Part shown: positions 1 through 10,022 of the stretch, piece after piece
How positions within the stretch are numbered: position 1 is the stretch's first letter
Layout of the letters: each line of letters opens with the position of its first letter
Translations under genes and position numbers: made by a program
The notes under the pieces: generated by a model
Databases searched by the model: none
Told to the model about the DNA's origin: nothing
What the model saw: the letters and a program-made list of their open reading frames with translations, nothing else
Source of the DNA: Psychrobacter sp. JCM 18903
GTDB lineage: Bacteria; Pseudomonadota; Gammaproteobacteria; Pseudomonadales; Moraxellaceae
Length of the DNA stretch: 64,000 nucleotides
Direction of reading: 5' to 3'
Assembly: GCF_000586475.1 (NCBI RefSeq)
Contig: NZ_BAWJ01000003.1
Span: forward strand, 62,001 to 126,000

Positions 1-636
1 AAAAAAACTGGTACCGAATAAGTTTAAGTTTACCAGCCAACAAGGCCGTGCGCGCCGTCAAAAACTTTTGGCTGGTGCCAAGAAGTTAAGTGAAACCCAA
101 CCTATCAATGACATTACTTTGGCGGCTGTATGTGAAGAAGCAGGCATTCCAAGAGCTTCTGCTTATCACTTTTTTCCTAACATCGAAGCGATATTTTTAG
201 CATTGCGTTTTTTGAATGCTATCGAAATATTAGAAATAGTAGAAACAGTAGATATTGGTAATTATGACAGATGGCAGGGCTATTTGACGGCGCTTATTGA
301 TAATTGTGTGACGATATTCCATAACGACGAAACCAAAGCCAAGCTCATTTATGACACGAACACGCCTGATTTTGAAGGTGATAGTTTGGTGAAGATATCG
401 ATCATCAAATCGTCGATTTGGTTTATAAGCGTTTATCAGAGCGCTACGAGATGCCGAGTTTCCACGATATTCAAGACACGCTATTGATTGCTTATAGCAT
501 TATTAATGCGATATTCACATTGTCTTATCGTCGTCATCAAAGCATTACCAATGAATATATCCAAGAAGCAAACACTGCGTTTATCGCTTATTTGCGTTGC
601 TATCTACCAGAAAAGCTACCGCGTAAGAATCGCTAG
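1..636 (+). CDS. TetR/AcrR family transcriptional regulator (5' truncated, frameshifted)
   Basis: The reading frame is open to the left edge, so the start lies outside the window. The N-terminal part reads as a TetR helix-turn-helix: an RxRRQKLL-type helix, then ITLAAVCEEAGIPRASAYHFFPN, in which the helix and the Y-x-F-F-x-N end of the DNA-binding domain are recognisable. The rest is a helical ligand-binding region typical of the family. The frame breaks near 392. One missing base in gtgaagatatc restores a continuous protein (DIDHQIVDLVYKR...) to the stop at 634-636. The effector and the regulated genes cannot be told from the window. The family assignment is fairly sure. I treat the break as a sequence error, since similar breaks occur throughout the window. 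Confidence 0.8.
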
Positions 637-666
637 TTTTTTCGCTATTCAGATGATGTATAGACA

Positions 667-691
667 TTAGGGCATGGTTAACATGCTCTAA
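667..691. repeat. Short inverted repeat, 10-bp arms
   Basis: The arms ttagggcatg and catgctctaa are complementary except for one position and are separated by five bases. There is no T-tract, so it is not a standard terminator. The arms resemble the outermost bases of the MITE-like family found elsewhere in this window (tagggcgtg...), so this may be an end-to-end remnant. The resemblance covers only a few bases and could be chance. Confidence 0.45.
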
Positions 692-708
692 TATCTGTTA
701 AGTCAATA

Positions 709-740
709 CAAAAAAGCCGACATTATATGTCGCTTTTTGT
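709..740. terminator. Bidirectional rho-independent terminator
   Basis: The stem aaaaagccgacat / atgtcgcttttt has one bulged base, a very short loop and A/T tracts on both sides. It lies between the convergent TetR gene and the minus-strand gene ending at 776, so it can serve both. Confidence 0.75.
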
Positions 741-775
741 ATTTACTGCCTTGATGAGCAGTGGTAATAATGGAA

Positions 776-1549
776 TTAACGGATAGGCGTTAATACTTGC
801 CCACGGCAACTATCAGCACTCGTATCTAATGTCTCATATTGCTTATAATAGCTGACGATCAGCTCTTCTAAAGCGACGTTGGTCTGTGAATCATGGGTAT
901 TGACGTATGCTTCGCGGGCTTGTTCAAGCCAACGATCTGCCATGCGGAAATGGATGCCTGACTCCCGCCAGCCGCGCTCGCATTGGTTCGTAGCGGCCCA
1001 AATTAAAGCGACCTCGCTGAAGGCTATCTCTCGTGGTGCTGACTCGATACCACCACTATCTTTTAGCGCGCTTAAGGTTGCCCATAGATCGGGGCGCATG
1101 AGAGCAGAGTTTGATGGTATGTCTTGAATAAGGTTGAGATCTTGTTCCTTGCCATTTCTTAATGTGGTCAAAATCGTCTCTGCTGCCTGTGCGGCTTGCT
1201 GCCCAGCAGGTGAACGACTATTCATGCTGTCTTGATGGAGGGCATAGTTAAGCCAAGCCTGAGCTTTATAGGCAAAGTATTGTTGACGCGCGCTCATGTT
1301 TTTTTGTTGATACGCTTGTAACTCTGTCAACATACAATTCATAGCACGTTGGCGCGTACTTTGGTATTTTGGGTGGTGAGACTGAGTTTGAACCTCATTG
1401 GCACAGTGAGTAGCGTCACGGGTTACTGCCACTTCAGGAGTATGATGACTCGCCGATGCAACCGAGGTCATTGTCAGGAAAAAAACGGTTGATAATAAAG
1501 CCTTTATGGGTTGTTTATAATGGGCTGCTTTGTTGGCAGGATTAGGCAT
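776..1549 (-). CDS. Hypothetical exported protein
   Basis: I do not recognise a family. The frame is open up to 1624, but the start at 1549 (MPNPANKAAHYKQ...) is preferred. It has an AGG nine bases upstream and places a clear signal peptide (KQPIKALL..FFLTMTSVASAS) within 35 residues of the N-terminus. The mature part is helical and contains four Cys (in CANEVQ, MNCML, NQCERG and DSCRGQ), which could form disulphides in the periplasm. The predicted length is 257 residues. It lies 166 bp downstream of the giant beta-barrel gene on the same strand, so it may belong to the same envelope locus. That link is inferred from position only. Confidence 0.6.
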   Translation of the reverse strand: MPNPANKAAHYKQPIKALLSTVFFLTMTSVASASHHTPEVAVTRDATHCANEVQTQSHHPKYQSTRQRAMNCMLTELQAYQQKNMSARQQYFAYKAQAWLNYALHQDSMNSRSPAGQQAAQAAETILTTLRNGKEQDLNLIQDIPSNSALMRPDLWATLSALKDSGGIESAPREIAFSEVALIWAATNQCERGWRESGIHFRMADRWLEQAREAYVNTHDSQTNVALEELIVSYYKQYETLDTSADSCRGQVLTPIR

Positions 1550-1715
1550 GATGCAAAACCTCATATTAAGCGGATCAGTATCAATATTGGTATTGGTACT
1601 TGCGGTTTTCGGCGCTGATCTCATCGCTTATTAAAATATATCTGTCATATAATATGATGAACAGCGCGTTAACGCCCGCATTGTCGTCAGATGATAACAC
1701 GACAATGGGGATAAA

Positions 1716-4700
1716 TTACAATGTAGAGTGAGTCGTCAAACGCTGGTTCTTACGTGGATCATCACGTTTGAATAGGTCTTCGTCAAACTTGAAACGTAAT
1801 CTAAAGTAAGCGCCTTCCATAGTGCTATCGTCATAAGCGATGTCTTCATCCTCAAAGCCCATGAAGTTATAACCTAGTGACAACCAAAGATTGGTCATCG
1901 GGCTATAGCCTACTTCCGCACCCAGCATATAAGACATATCATCTGCTTGTTTGTTCCAATAAGTGCCTGCTTGCAAGCCCACATCCCAGCGCTCACTGAT
2001 GTCATATAGACCACGAGCATAAAGCGCATGGGCTGTATTGTCGCTACTGATATTATCAGCATCAAACTGAGTATATTTACCCGCGTAACGACCTGACAAC
2101 GTCAACGGACGCGTTGATGATAGTTACCACTCAATGACCAGATAACGGCATCTTTTTGATAGGCGTCATCGCCAGTACTGTTATCATCTAAGCGATACTC
2201 AAGCTTGGCTAACATGTCTAACTGATTGCTATCATAATCACGATAGGCAGCTCCTAGCTGGAAGCGATTAATCGTGCGATTGCCATCGTCATAATCGACG
2301 CGCGAGTAGATGTCTTTGGCCAACAGAGTCACATCATCAGTATAGCGATAAGCAATACCAGCGCTACCTAGCAATGTGTCACTGGTCTCACCCCAACGCT
2401 TCTCAAAACGCGCTGAGGCTTTGTAATCTTCTTTCGCAAGATACTCTACACCAATGCCAGCTGCCGTTGCGGTGTTTTCGGTATCGCCCTCTAATGATTC
2501 AACACGCTCAAATAAAGTATTGATGGTTAAACCCTGCTGGACATACCATTTGTTCTTAAGACCAATGGCCGCTTCCGCTTCGCGAGCACTGATAGCATCG
2601 CGCATGCGGTATTCGCTATAGACTTTGCCGTCTTTCATATAAGCGGCATCAAAACCGAAAACTGTACGCTGACGTTCATCAGTATCATCAAGGCCATAGC
2701 TACCAGATAGACTGTTGATCAAGTCATGACGGGCGTATAGGCGGCCTAAACCACCTAGCGGCGTCTCGCCTCCGATGGAGGTGGCATTACGATTACTGTT
2801 ATCAATATCTTGCTCATATTCTGCAAATACTAAAGAGTCATTGAGCTTGGGTAACCGTGCCGTGATACGAGCGCGGGCGGTAGTACCTTCAATATCTTTT
2901 TCAGAATCACTGACATTATTCAGCGCCGATTGATTGATAATATCGTCATTAAAGATGGTGTTGTCAGTCACATCTACGACGTCTGTTACCGCTTGGATAT
3001 TGCGTGAAGCCGCTGTCGCATCTTGCTTATAATAACGTAAGCCAATCTCGCCAACGATGTTGGTGCTCAAACGCTGTTCAATACTGGCTAAGACACCTTG
3101 GCGGTTAGCATCAGTGGTATGATCTTTAGTGCGCACGCCTTCTAGTTTTAGCGCGGTCTTCTTGTCATTAATTAAATGAGTGACTTCGACGCCCGATTCA
3201 GCGCGCCCAGCAGTCTGCGGCGAAGCACCAGTCACGAAACCTTCGTCAGTATCGTTATAATAAGCTTTGGCACGAGTGTTTTTCTTGTTATCAAAGTCAA
3301 GCTCGATACGCAAGGCATTACCTTCTGCGTCCTGACCGTCTAATTCTGTCGCATTGATTTGATTGCTTGGCTGAAAATTTGGATTCTCAGCTTTATTCAT
3401 CGCGTATTCAGCGACCAGTTTTAGCTTATCGTTAAACTTGATAACGCTGTTGACGCTAGCCAGCTCTTCTTTGTTAAGAGGGTCATCACTGTTGACATAG
3501 CTACCACCGATGGCGACTTTATCAGTCAACTGCTGCTTGGCAGCAATGCCACCGACCAAGTATTTTTCGCCGCCTTCGTCTACTTCTACAGTGACTCGTA
3601 GATAAATAGGGTTGCCATCGATGTCTTGGCTAGCGATAGGGGCTTTTAAAAATAAGCTGCGGCTGATAGGGTCAATTTCATAATCGGCAAAGCGGGTAAG
3701 GGTCTCACGGCTAATGATCAAGCTGGATTGTTGGCGTCACGAGTGATCACTTCGACAGTTTCTGAGTTTTCTAATACGGCATCAAAGTTTTCAGCCAATG
3801 GATAAGGGCCTGAGATACCAAGACCACGAGTCTCATTGACGCGCTGGCTGGTACTCGTCTCCGCGACAAAGGCGGTAATGCGAGTATTGCTATCTTCATA
3901 CTGGCTTTTAGGCCAGTCAACGTACGGTTATATTGACCTAATTTAATACCTTCATCGTTATCGATTTGAGTTTTTAAGTCGCCATACATAGCAAATGAGC
4001 GGCCCTTGTCCAAGCGCACATAGAGTTTGCTGGTAGATTGCGCATCAAAGCCCTTGGCTGATGAATCACCATAGACAGGATAGTATTCGCCAGGCTCGAT
4101 ATCACGGAACAGACGCTCGCCTTTTTTATCGCTATCATAAGCCAAAGTGAGCAAATAATCGCCACGTACTTTGCCTTTAAGGAACATCGCGGCGCGACCA
4201 GAAGCGGTATAGTCATCGTTACCAGCGAAATCATTGAGCTCTTGCTCAAAAGCGCCTTGGGCGTCAGTAATGCTGCTGCCATCAAAGTCTTTAAGTGAGA
4301 TCGCGCCTTCGACGATGCCGACGGCAATGAGAGGACGTAATTGCGCGGTAAACTGTAACGGGATAATCTGTTTACTGCTACCAGTGTCGATGACCAACTC
4401 ACCTTTACCCGGTACACTTGGTGCAGTCACGGGTATGAGTAGCTCGCCACCTGAGACAATAACTTGCGTACCAGCTTGATCTTTACTGCTGTCATTAAGA
4501 TTGATACGGCCGATATTGGTATCGATAGTGATAGGTGTTGAGGCAATATAAGGACGGCCATCACGGTCTTTTAGACTAATAACGACTTGATAATCGCTAA
4601 CGCCATCTGCTGGTACTAGCTGCGCTTGAGTGCGATAGTCAATGGCTTGTAAATTGTCTGGCGTTGATACTTTAATGGTTTGCTCAGAGATAATTTTGCC

Positions 4701-7046
4701 ATTCACGTCAGTAGCGACACCGCGCAAGATATTGTTGCCGCGTTTTAAGTCGACGGCATAGTAATCAAAGGCAGTCACATTCTGTTTTTCCTGCTCAGCA
4801 GTTTTGCCGATTTGTTGTTCTGATACTGCTTTTCCATTGGCATATAGTGTAAATATTGAACCCAGTGGCGCTTGTACCTGTACCATTTGTTTATAAGTGC
4901 TGAGCTGTTGACCTTCGTTTAAATTGATAAAAGCCACGTCATTGTTAGCCACTTCTTTGAGATATTCTTCCAGCTCTTTTTCTACTGGCGGTGCTACCGT
5001 AGTTACGGTCATATCAACACGATTGGCGGCTGGATTGATCATCTCATTGACGATAGCAGAGTCACAGTTGCTGCCCAGATCTAAGTCACCATTGATGTTG
5101 CAGCCACTGGCGTCTACATTATCATCGTAGTCACGATTGTAATCAGGGTCTAGGGTTAGCTCGGTTTTTACTGCTTGCTCAAGGCTATCATTCTTAGCGC
5201 TCACTGATTTGCTACGAGCGACAAGCTCCGTATTCAAACGCTCAGTGCTATCGCCCATACCGACCACGATACCGAAATCGGCACGATGTAATTCGCCATA
5301 TTTCAAGTCAACGAAACGGCTGCCAGCATCGCCCGCATTGCGATTACTTTGGGTGACCATCTCGGTTGAGTGAGGGATGGTGGTGCGGTCAACTTTTAAG
5401 ACGTGAGTTTTGGCACTGACACCATAAAAGTTATATTTACCTTCAGGATCAGTCACGACAAAGTTACCGTTTTCCATGTAGATACGCACGCCTGCAACGC
5501 CAAGTTCGCCATCTTCTTTTTGTTGAATGCCGTCACGGTTTATATCGTGGTAGACCTTACCGATGATGATGCCATCAGTATTCATGACGCCGCGCTCTAC
5601 TTCAATCTTCCACTGTGCTTCTCTTGAAACTAAGCTTTTACCTTGTTCATTGCTAGCAACGGCAGTCGCGCGGTTGATGCCGTCACCGCCTAATGATGAG
5701 GCACCGATTAAGACACGGTAAGTAATTTTTTTACTTTCGCCATTTGCCATATTACCTAAACTTAGCACCTGATATTTACCATCAGCTTTAAACTCAGTGG
5801 TTTGCGCTTGGTCGATACTGATATCAGCAGTTTGGTTGATACGTACACTACCATCTACATAAGCAAAACCACGGGGTAGGGCATCTTTTAGTTGCACATC
5901 ATAAGCGGTAGAGTTGCCACTATTGGTGATATTGATGGTGTAGCTAACATAATCACCAAATTCAGCGCTTTTAACATCGCCTTCTTTGGTGACGACTAAG
6001 CTTGGGCTATCATCGACGATATTGATTTGTGTATCTAAGTCATCGATACGTACGGTGAAGTCACCTTCGCTTGGTAGCTGCTCAGCGCCAGTGCCGACAG
6101 AAGGCGCGATACAGGCGTCTAGACTTGCAGTCAACGTATCATTTGCTAGAGTCTGAATAAATTTGTCATTGACAGCGTTGGCATTGTTTTGTGTTGGTGC
6201 TGATAGCTGATATTTACCAGTACTATTGCCCGTCTCAATCGCTTTCAATGCGTATTTGTCACCCGTCAACAAAGAGGTAATCGTGACCCATACTTGATCT
6301 GGCTTATCTAGCTGAACGTTACACTGCGCATAGCTGGCATCGATATAGACGTTTTCCTCGATTTGCGAGGTGGTTTTGTTTGCGTCAAACTTAGGCGTTG
6401 TAAATTTGATTTCAGGCTCAACGATGATCAGTCTATCAGTCACGTTGACACTCGATACTGATGGGTCTTCTAAAACGACAGCGCCAATTTTAATATCTGC
6501 AGTATCGCCACTTTTGCCGTTAGCATCTGATAAAGCTTGCACGATAAACTGGATACTTTCACTGTGTCCAAGTTTGATTTGTGCGCTTAAATTATCGAAA
6601 ACAACTTCAGTATCACCACTATCAACGACGCCGTTTTTATTTAAATCTTGATAGACTTTTAAGTTTGTGAGCGTTGGCGATACAGCCAATGTTAGCTCAA
6701 CAGTCTGGTTGCTATAGCTGGTATTGCTTAGGACGTTTACCCAGTTGACCAAGGCGTTAGGCATAACGGTGAGTAACGGCTGTTGAGTGAGTTTAATACC
6801 GTATTCAGGAAGGTCTGAGGCTTTGACTTGTACTTGGTTTGAGGTGCTAGATATTGTGACGTCAGTCTGGTTATTGACGTTATAATTAGCATTTGCAGTA
6901 TTGTTAATGATTTGCAGATTAGGGTTTGCTGCATCAGCTGCAATCGCGATATTTGATTGCATAAGCAACATTGCCAATGACAGCGCAGAGATCTTTGCTG
7001 AACACAATGCAGTACGATTAGACGGTGTCATGGTAGATAGAGTCAT
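1716..7046 (-). CDS. Giant DUF11 / SdrD-B / Big-1 outer-membrane beta-barrel protein (three frameshifts)
   Basis: A protein of about 1777 residues once three one-base losses (near 3914, 3722 and 2103) are repaired. All fragments then join in one sense. The chosen start is ATG 7046, which gives a signal peptide ending SNIAIAADA. An in-frame TTG at 7061 is an alternative. Domains, numbered from the TTG: a beta-sandwich N-terminal region with a D-x-N-x-N-G-x-x-D loop (about 135-155); a DUF11 repeat with YTINITNSGNSTAYDVQLKD (about 354-485); an SdrD-B/Cna-B-like module with VRIYMENGNFVVTDPEGKYNF (about 497-600); and an invasin-type Big-1 domain with LVPADGVSDYQVVISLKDRDG (about 808-905). A long run of alternating strands (YVRLDKGR, FEKRWGE, AKLEYRLDD) follows, ending YFRLRFKFDEDLF, which reads as an outer-membrane beta-barrel. 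A role in adhesion or surface display is inferred. The gene lies downstream of the other DUF11 genes on the same strand. Confidence 0.8.
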
Positions 7047-7196
7047 ATGTCGCTTATCCAATAAAATATCAGTGAGGGTAAGGGTAGAGATTCTCTAGCT
7101 TGAATAATGAAAAGTAATTAATTCAAGCTAGAGGGCATCTATAAGTATTTGACTCTTATAGAAATTGACACGAGATATATCATGTAAATATTGAGG

Positions 7197-9259
7197 TTAT
7201 TTAGCCGCACCAGTTTCAAGAACTTTAGTTGAGAAATAAACTGTTCCTGTTTCTGAAGGCTTTAGACTACTAAATGTACCAGTGAGCGTTGGTGATGCAT
7301 AATTGCCATTAGCAACAGCTGAGCCATTATCTGTTACAGACGAAAAGCTAGTGGTGTTGTACGCGACTTTTTTGGTGTCAAAGATATCGGTCACAACAAC
7401 AGTATTTAGCGTTTTGTTGGTCTCAGTAAAAGTATTTTTAGCAGTGATTTTGTAGTAGATACATTGTCCAGGCTTACCACTAAGCTCAGTGCTTACATAG
7501 GTAAGTGAATTTGCCGTAACGCCTGTACAAGCAGCAATAACTTGAGACTTAAGTAGGTTTAGGCCTCTTAATGTCGTAGTAGAGGTAGTGTTTTTATTAG
7601 AAGGGGCTGCTGTTCCGTCTACAATGGTTTGTGGTAATACAGTGATAGTCATCACTTCAGAAGTATCAATGTTAGTAGTCGCGCCATTAACATTACTACT
7701 TACACCGTTACTGCTAACTTCTACACTAATGATAACTTCTGCATTAGGTGCTAGCCCAACAATCACTGCCTTGTTCAGATCATATTGATTTCCGTTAGAT
7801 ACTGTAGGATCTAATAAAATATCATCGTCTACGTTGTATACGCCGTCTTTGGTGCCGCTCTTGCCACCATCTACGAATACTCGAACGATATCGACGGCAG
7901 CAATAGGGGTGGTTGGGTTAACTGAAAATAGTACTTCACCAAGGCATCTGCTTCTATAACATCAGTACCTTCGTTTTTGATGGTGTATTGATATATATTG
8001 CCAGTACTAACTAATGCTACTTCTTTTTTAAGATCATCAGAAATGGTGATATTACGTACTTGGTTACGGGTAGAAACAGTAGCGTCAGTGTTATCATCCT
8101 TACCATCTTTATCTACAGGTAACTTTGTATCTTCGTAATTATTTTCAGTACCTTTGTCATCTGATCTATCTACTAAGTCAGCATTAGTTATCCCAGTATC
8201 GTTAAGAGTGTCGTCATTTACTTGAGCGTAATTGACTAAATCTGCACCACTAGCTGTTGTAACACTAGAATCTTTGATAGCACGGAAAGTAATTGTGATC
8301 GTCTCACCTTGCTTCAAGTTTTGACCGATAACATTAACTATCTTGTTGTTATTGCTGCCGGTGAAAGTAGGCGTAACAGCAGTAGAGGCAGTACCAGAAG
8401 TAGAGCCAGTGACAACGGAAGTAGGTGCAGTTGTAGTAAGGACTATCAATCCAGTAGGTAACGCGTCTACGATATTAAAGGCTTTGGCATCAGCATTACC
8501 TTCGTTTTTGACAATAATGGTATAGTCGATATAAGCGCTTGTATTGGCAGTATCGAAGATATTATTGTCGAGATTAGTATTTGCAGACTTAGTAATGGCG
8601 TAGATAGGTGTCTTGGTAATGGCGTTGTCAGTATTTATAGCCGTATAAGTCGCTTCAGTACCAGTACCTGGATTCTTAGTTTTCAAATAAGCACTAGATG
8701 CAGTAACTGTTAGGATGCCATCATCACCAACTTTACGTTTGCTGTTAGAAGTTGCAACTATGTTGATAGTAGCAATTTCATTAGGCGCTAAAGTGATTTT
8801 ACCGCCATTAGCAATTGTCTTAGAGGTAGCGTTTAAATTTGTAGTATAGGTTATAACGTAACCGCTATAATCAAAATCGTCTTGTCCTGTACCAGCCCCG
8901 TTAGTCACGTTAGCGATATCAATGGTGTATTCATCAGTGACATTACCTTTGTTCTGTAGCGTATGATTGAACTTTACATTTTGGTTAGCTTGTGGATTGA
9001 TAATCTTATCTGTGTTATCAGTTAATAGTTCAAATGAACTTAGCTCATTTACTTTAACAGTAACGGTATTCGATGTGGCACTCTGTTTATCAGCCGTATT
9101 AGTACCAACAAAATAAGTAGCTGTTGCTTGGTTGGTAACATCAACTGTAATATCACTGCCAGTACCAGTCGGTGTAGCAGCGTTAGTAGCAGTAGTCACG
9201 CCCATAGCAGCTATAATTCCAACGGTTAATACTGAGTAATTAAATAAATTTGGTTTCAT
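7197..9259 (-). CDS. DUF11 domain-containing secreted protein (one frameshift)
   Basis: About 687 residues after repair of one base lost near 7934 (tactattttcag needs one more T). The start is ATG 9259, with AGGAG eight bases upstream. The signal peptide is [28 protein letters not shown]. The mature part is rich in Thr, Asn and Asp, with few Cys. It contains DUF11-like stretches ([72 protein letters not shown]). The C-terminus has no LPXTG motif, membrane anchor or barrel, so the protein is probably released or held by a partner. It is 24 bp from the 154-residue gene and about 150 bp upstream of the barrel gene, so a common operon is plausible. Confidence 0.75.
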
Positions 9260-9283
9260 ACGGTCATTCTCCTAAAAGGGTGA

Positions 9284-9748
9284 TTATTCTACGATTGTAT
9301 TAAGTGCCACGGCGGCAGACTTCTGTGCTGGTAATAACTTGATATTCCAGCGCAGGGTACGGTATTCAGAAAACGGAATTTTGACCATTTTGCCATCGAC
9401 TTTACGCATCAGTGGCATATCAGCATAGTTCTTGCCATCGATACTGGCTTGAGCACTGGTAGGATTAGCTTCACCAGTGAAAGCCATATTGGCAGGGATA
9501 GGCAATACGACCGCCAGATCTTGGATATCTTTGTTAATAATATTGCTGTATGTTGCCTTGTACTGAATGACCGTACCCGCTGGAGCATTACGAACTGGTA
9601 GATAAGAGATCTTACCTTCAGCGTTTTTGGTGACTTGATTGGCTGTTAGATCCATTTTTAAGGCATCATTGGCGTGAGCAGCACTTAGTGCTATTACCGA
9701 CGCTAAGCTTGCCAATATGGCACTGCGTAAAAAATTAAAACCTTTCAT
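9284..9748 (-). CDS. Small exported protein of the DUF11 locus
   Basis: 154 residues with a clear signal peptide (MKGFNFLRSAILASLASVIALSAAHA) and an AAGGAA ribosome site upstream of ATG 9748. The mature domain has beta-sandwich character: IQYKATYSNIINKDIQDLAVVLPIP resembles the first half of a DUF11 repeat (conserved Y-x-x-x-x-x-N, then VxLPIP), followed by LRWNIKLLPAQKSAAVALNTIVE. I would describe it as a single DUF11-like domain. It is the first gene after the terminator at 9941-9970 and is followed after 24 bp by the 687-residue DUF11 protein. The function is unknown. Confidence 0.65.
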   Translation of the reverse strand: MKGFNFLRSAILASLASVIALSAAHANDALKMDLTANQVTKNAEGKISYLPVRNAPAGTVIQYKATYSNIINKDIQDLAVVLPIPANMAFTGEANPTSAQASIDGKNYADMPLMRKVDGKMVKIPFSEYRTLRWNIKLLPAQKSAAVALNTIVE

Positions 9749-9940
9749 ATTCGTATTCCTTGCTTAAACCATTATTATCAAGTCAATCTTGACTTCGTCC
9801 CATGCAATCTAAAAACTGCAATCAACTATGAATAAGAGATGCTGATAAAGTTAGAATTGTTCCTTAATATGATTGTCACGCAAACAATACAAATATTCAC
9901 TACAAAAACGACAAATGGTATTTTGGAGTACACAAACGGT

Positions 9941-9970
9941 AAAAGCCCTATCTATAGAGATAGGGCTTTT
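9941..9970. terminator. Bidirectional rho-independent terminator
   Basis: A perfect 13-bp stem (aaaagccctatct / agatagggctttt) with a four-base loop and A/T ends. It follows the 699-residue gene on the minus strand and so separates that gene from the 154-residue gene and the rest of the DUF11 block. Confidence 0.9.
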
Positions 9971-10022
9971 GTCAGTAAAAAATATTCTTTAGAGTTGATA
10001 ATATAGCAAGGGGGAATAGTTA

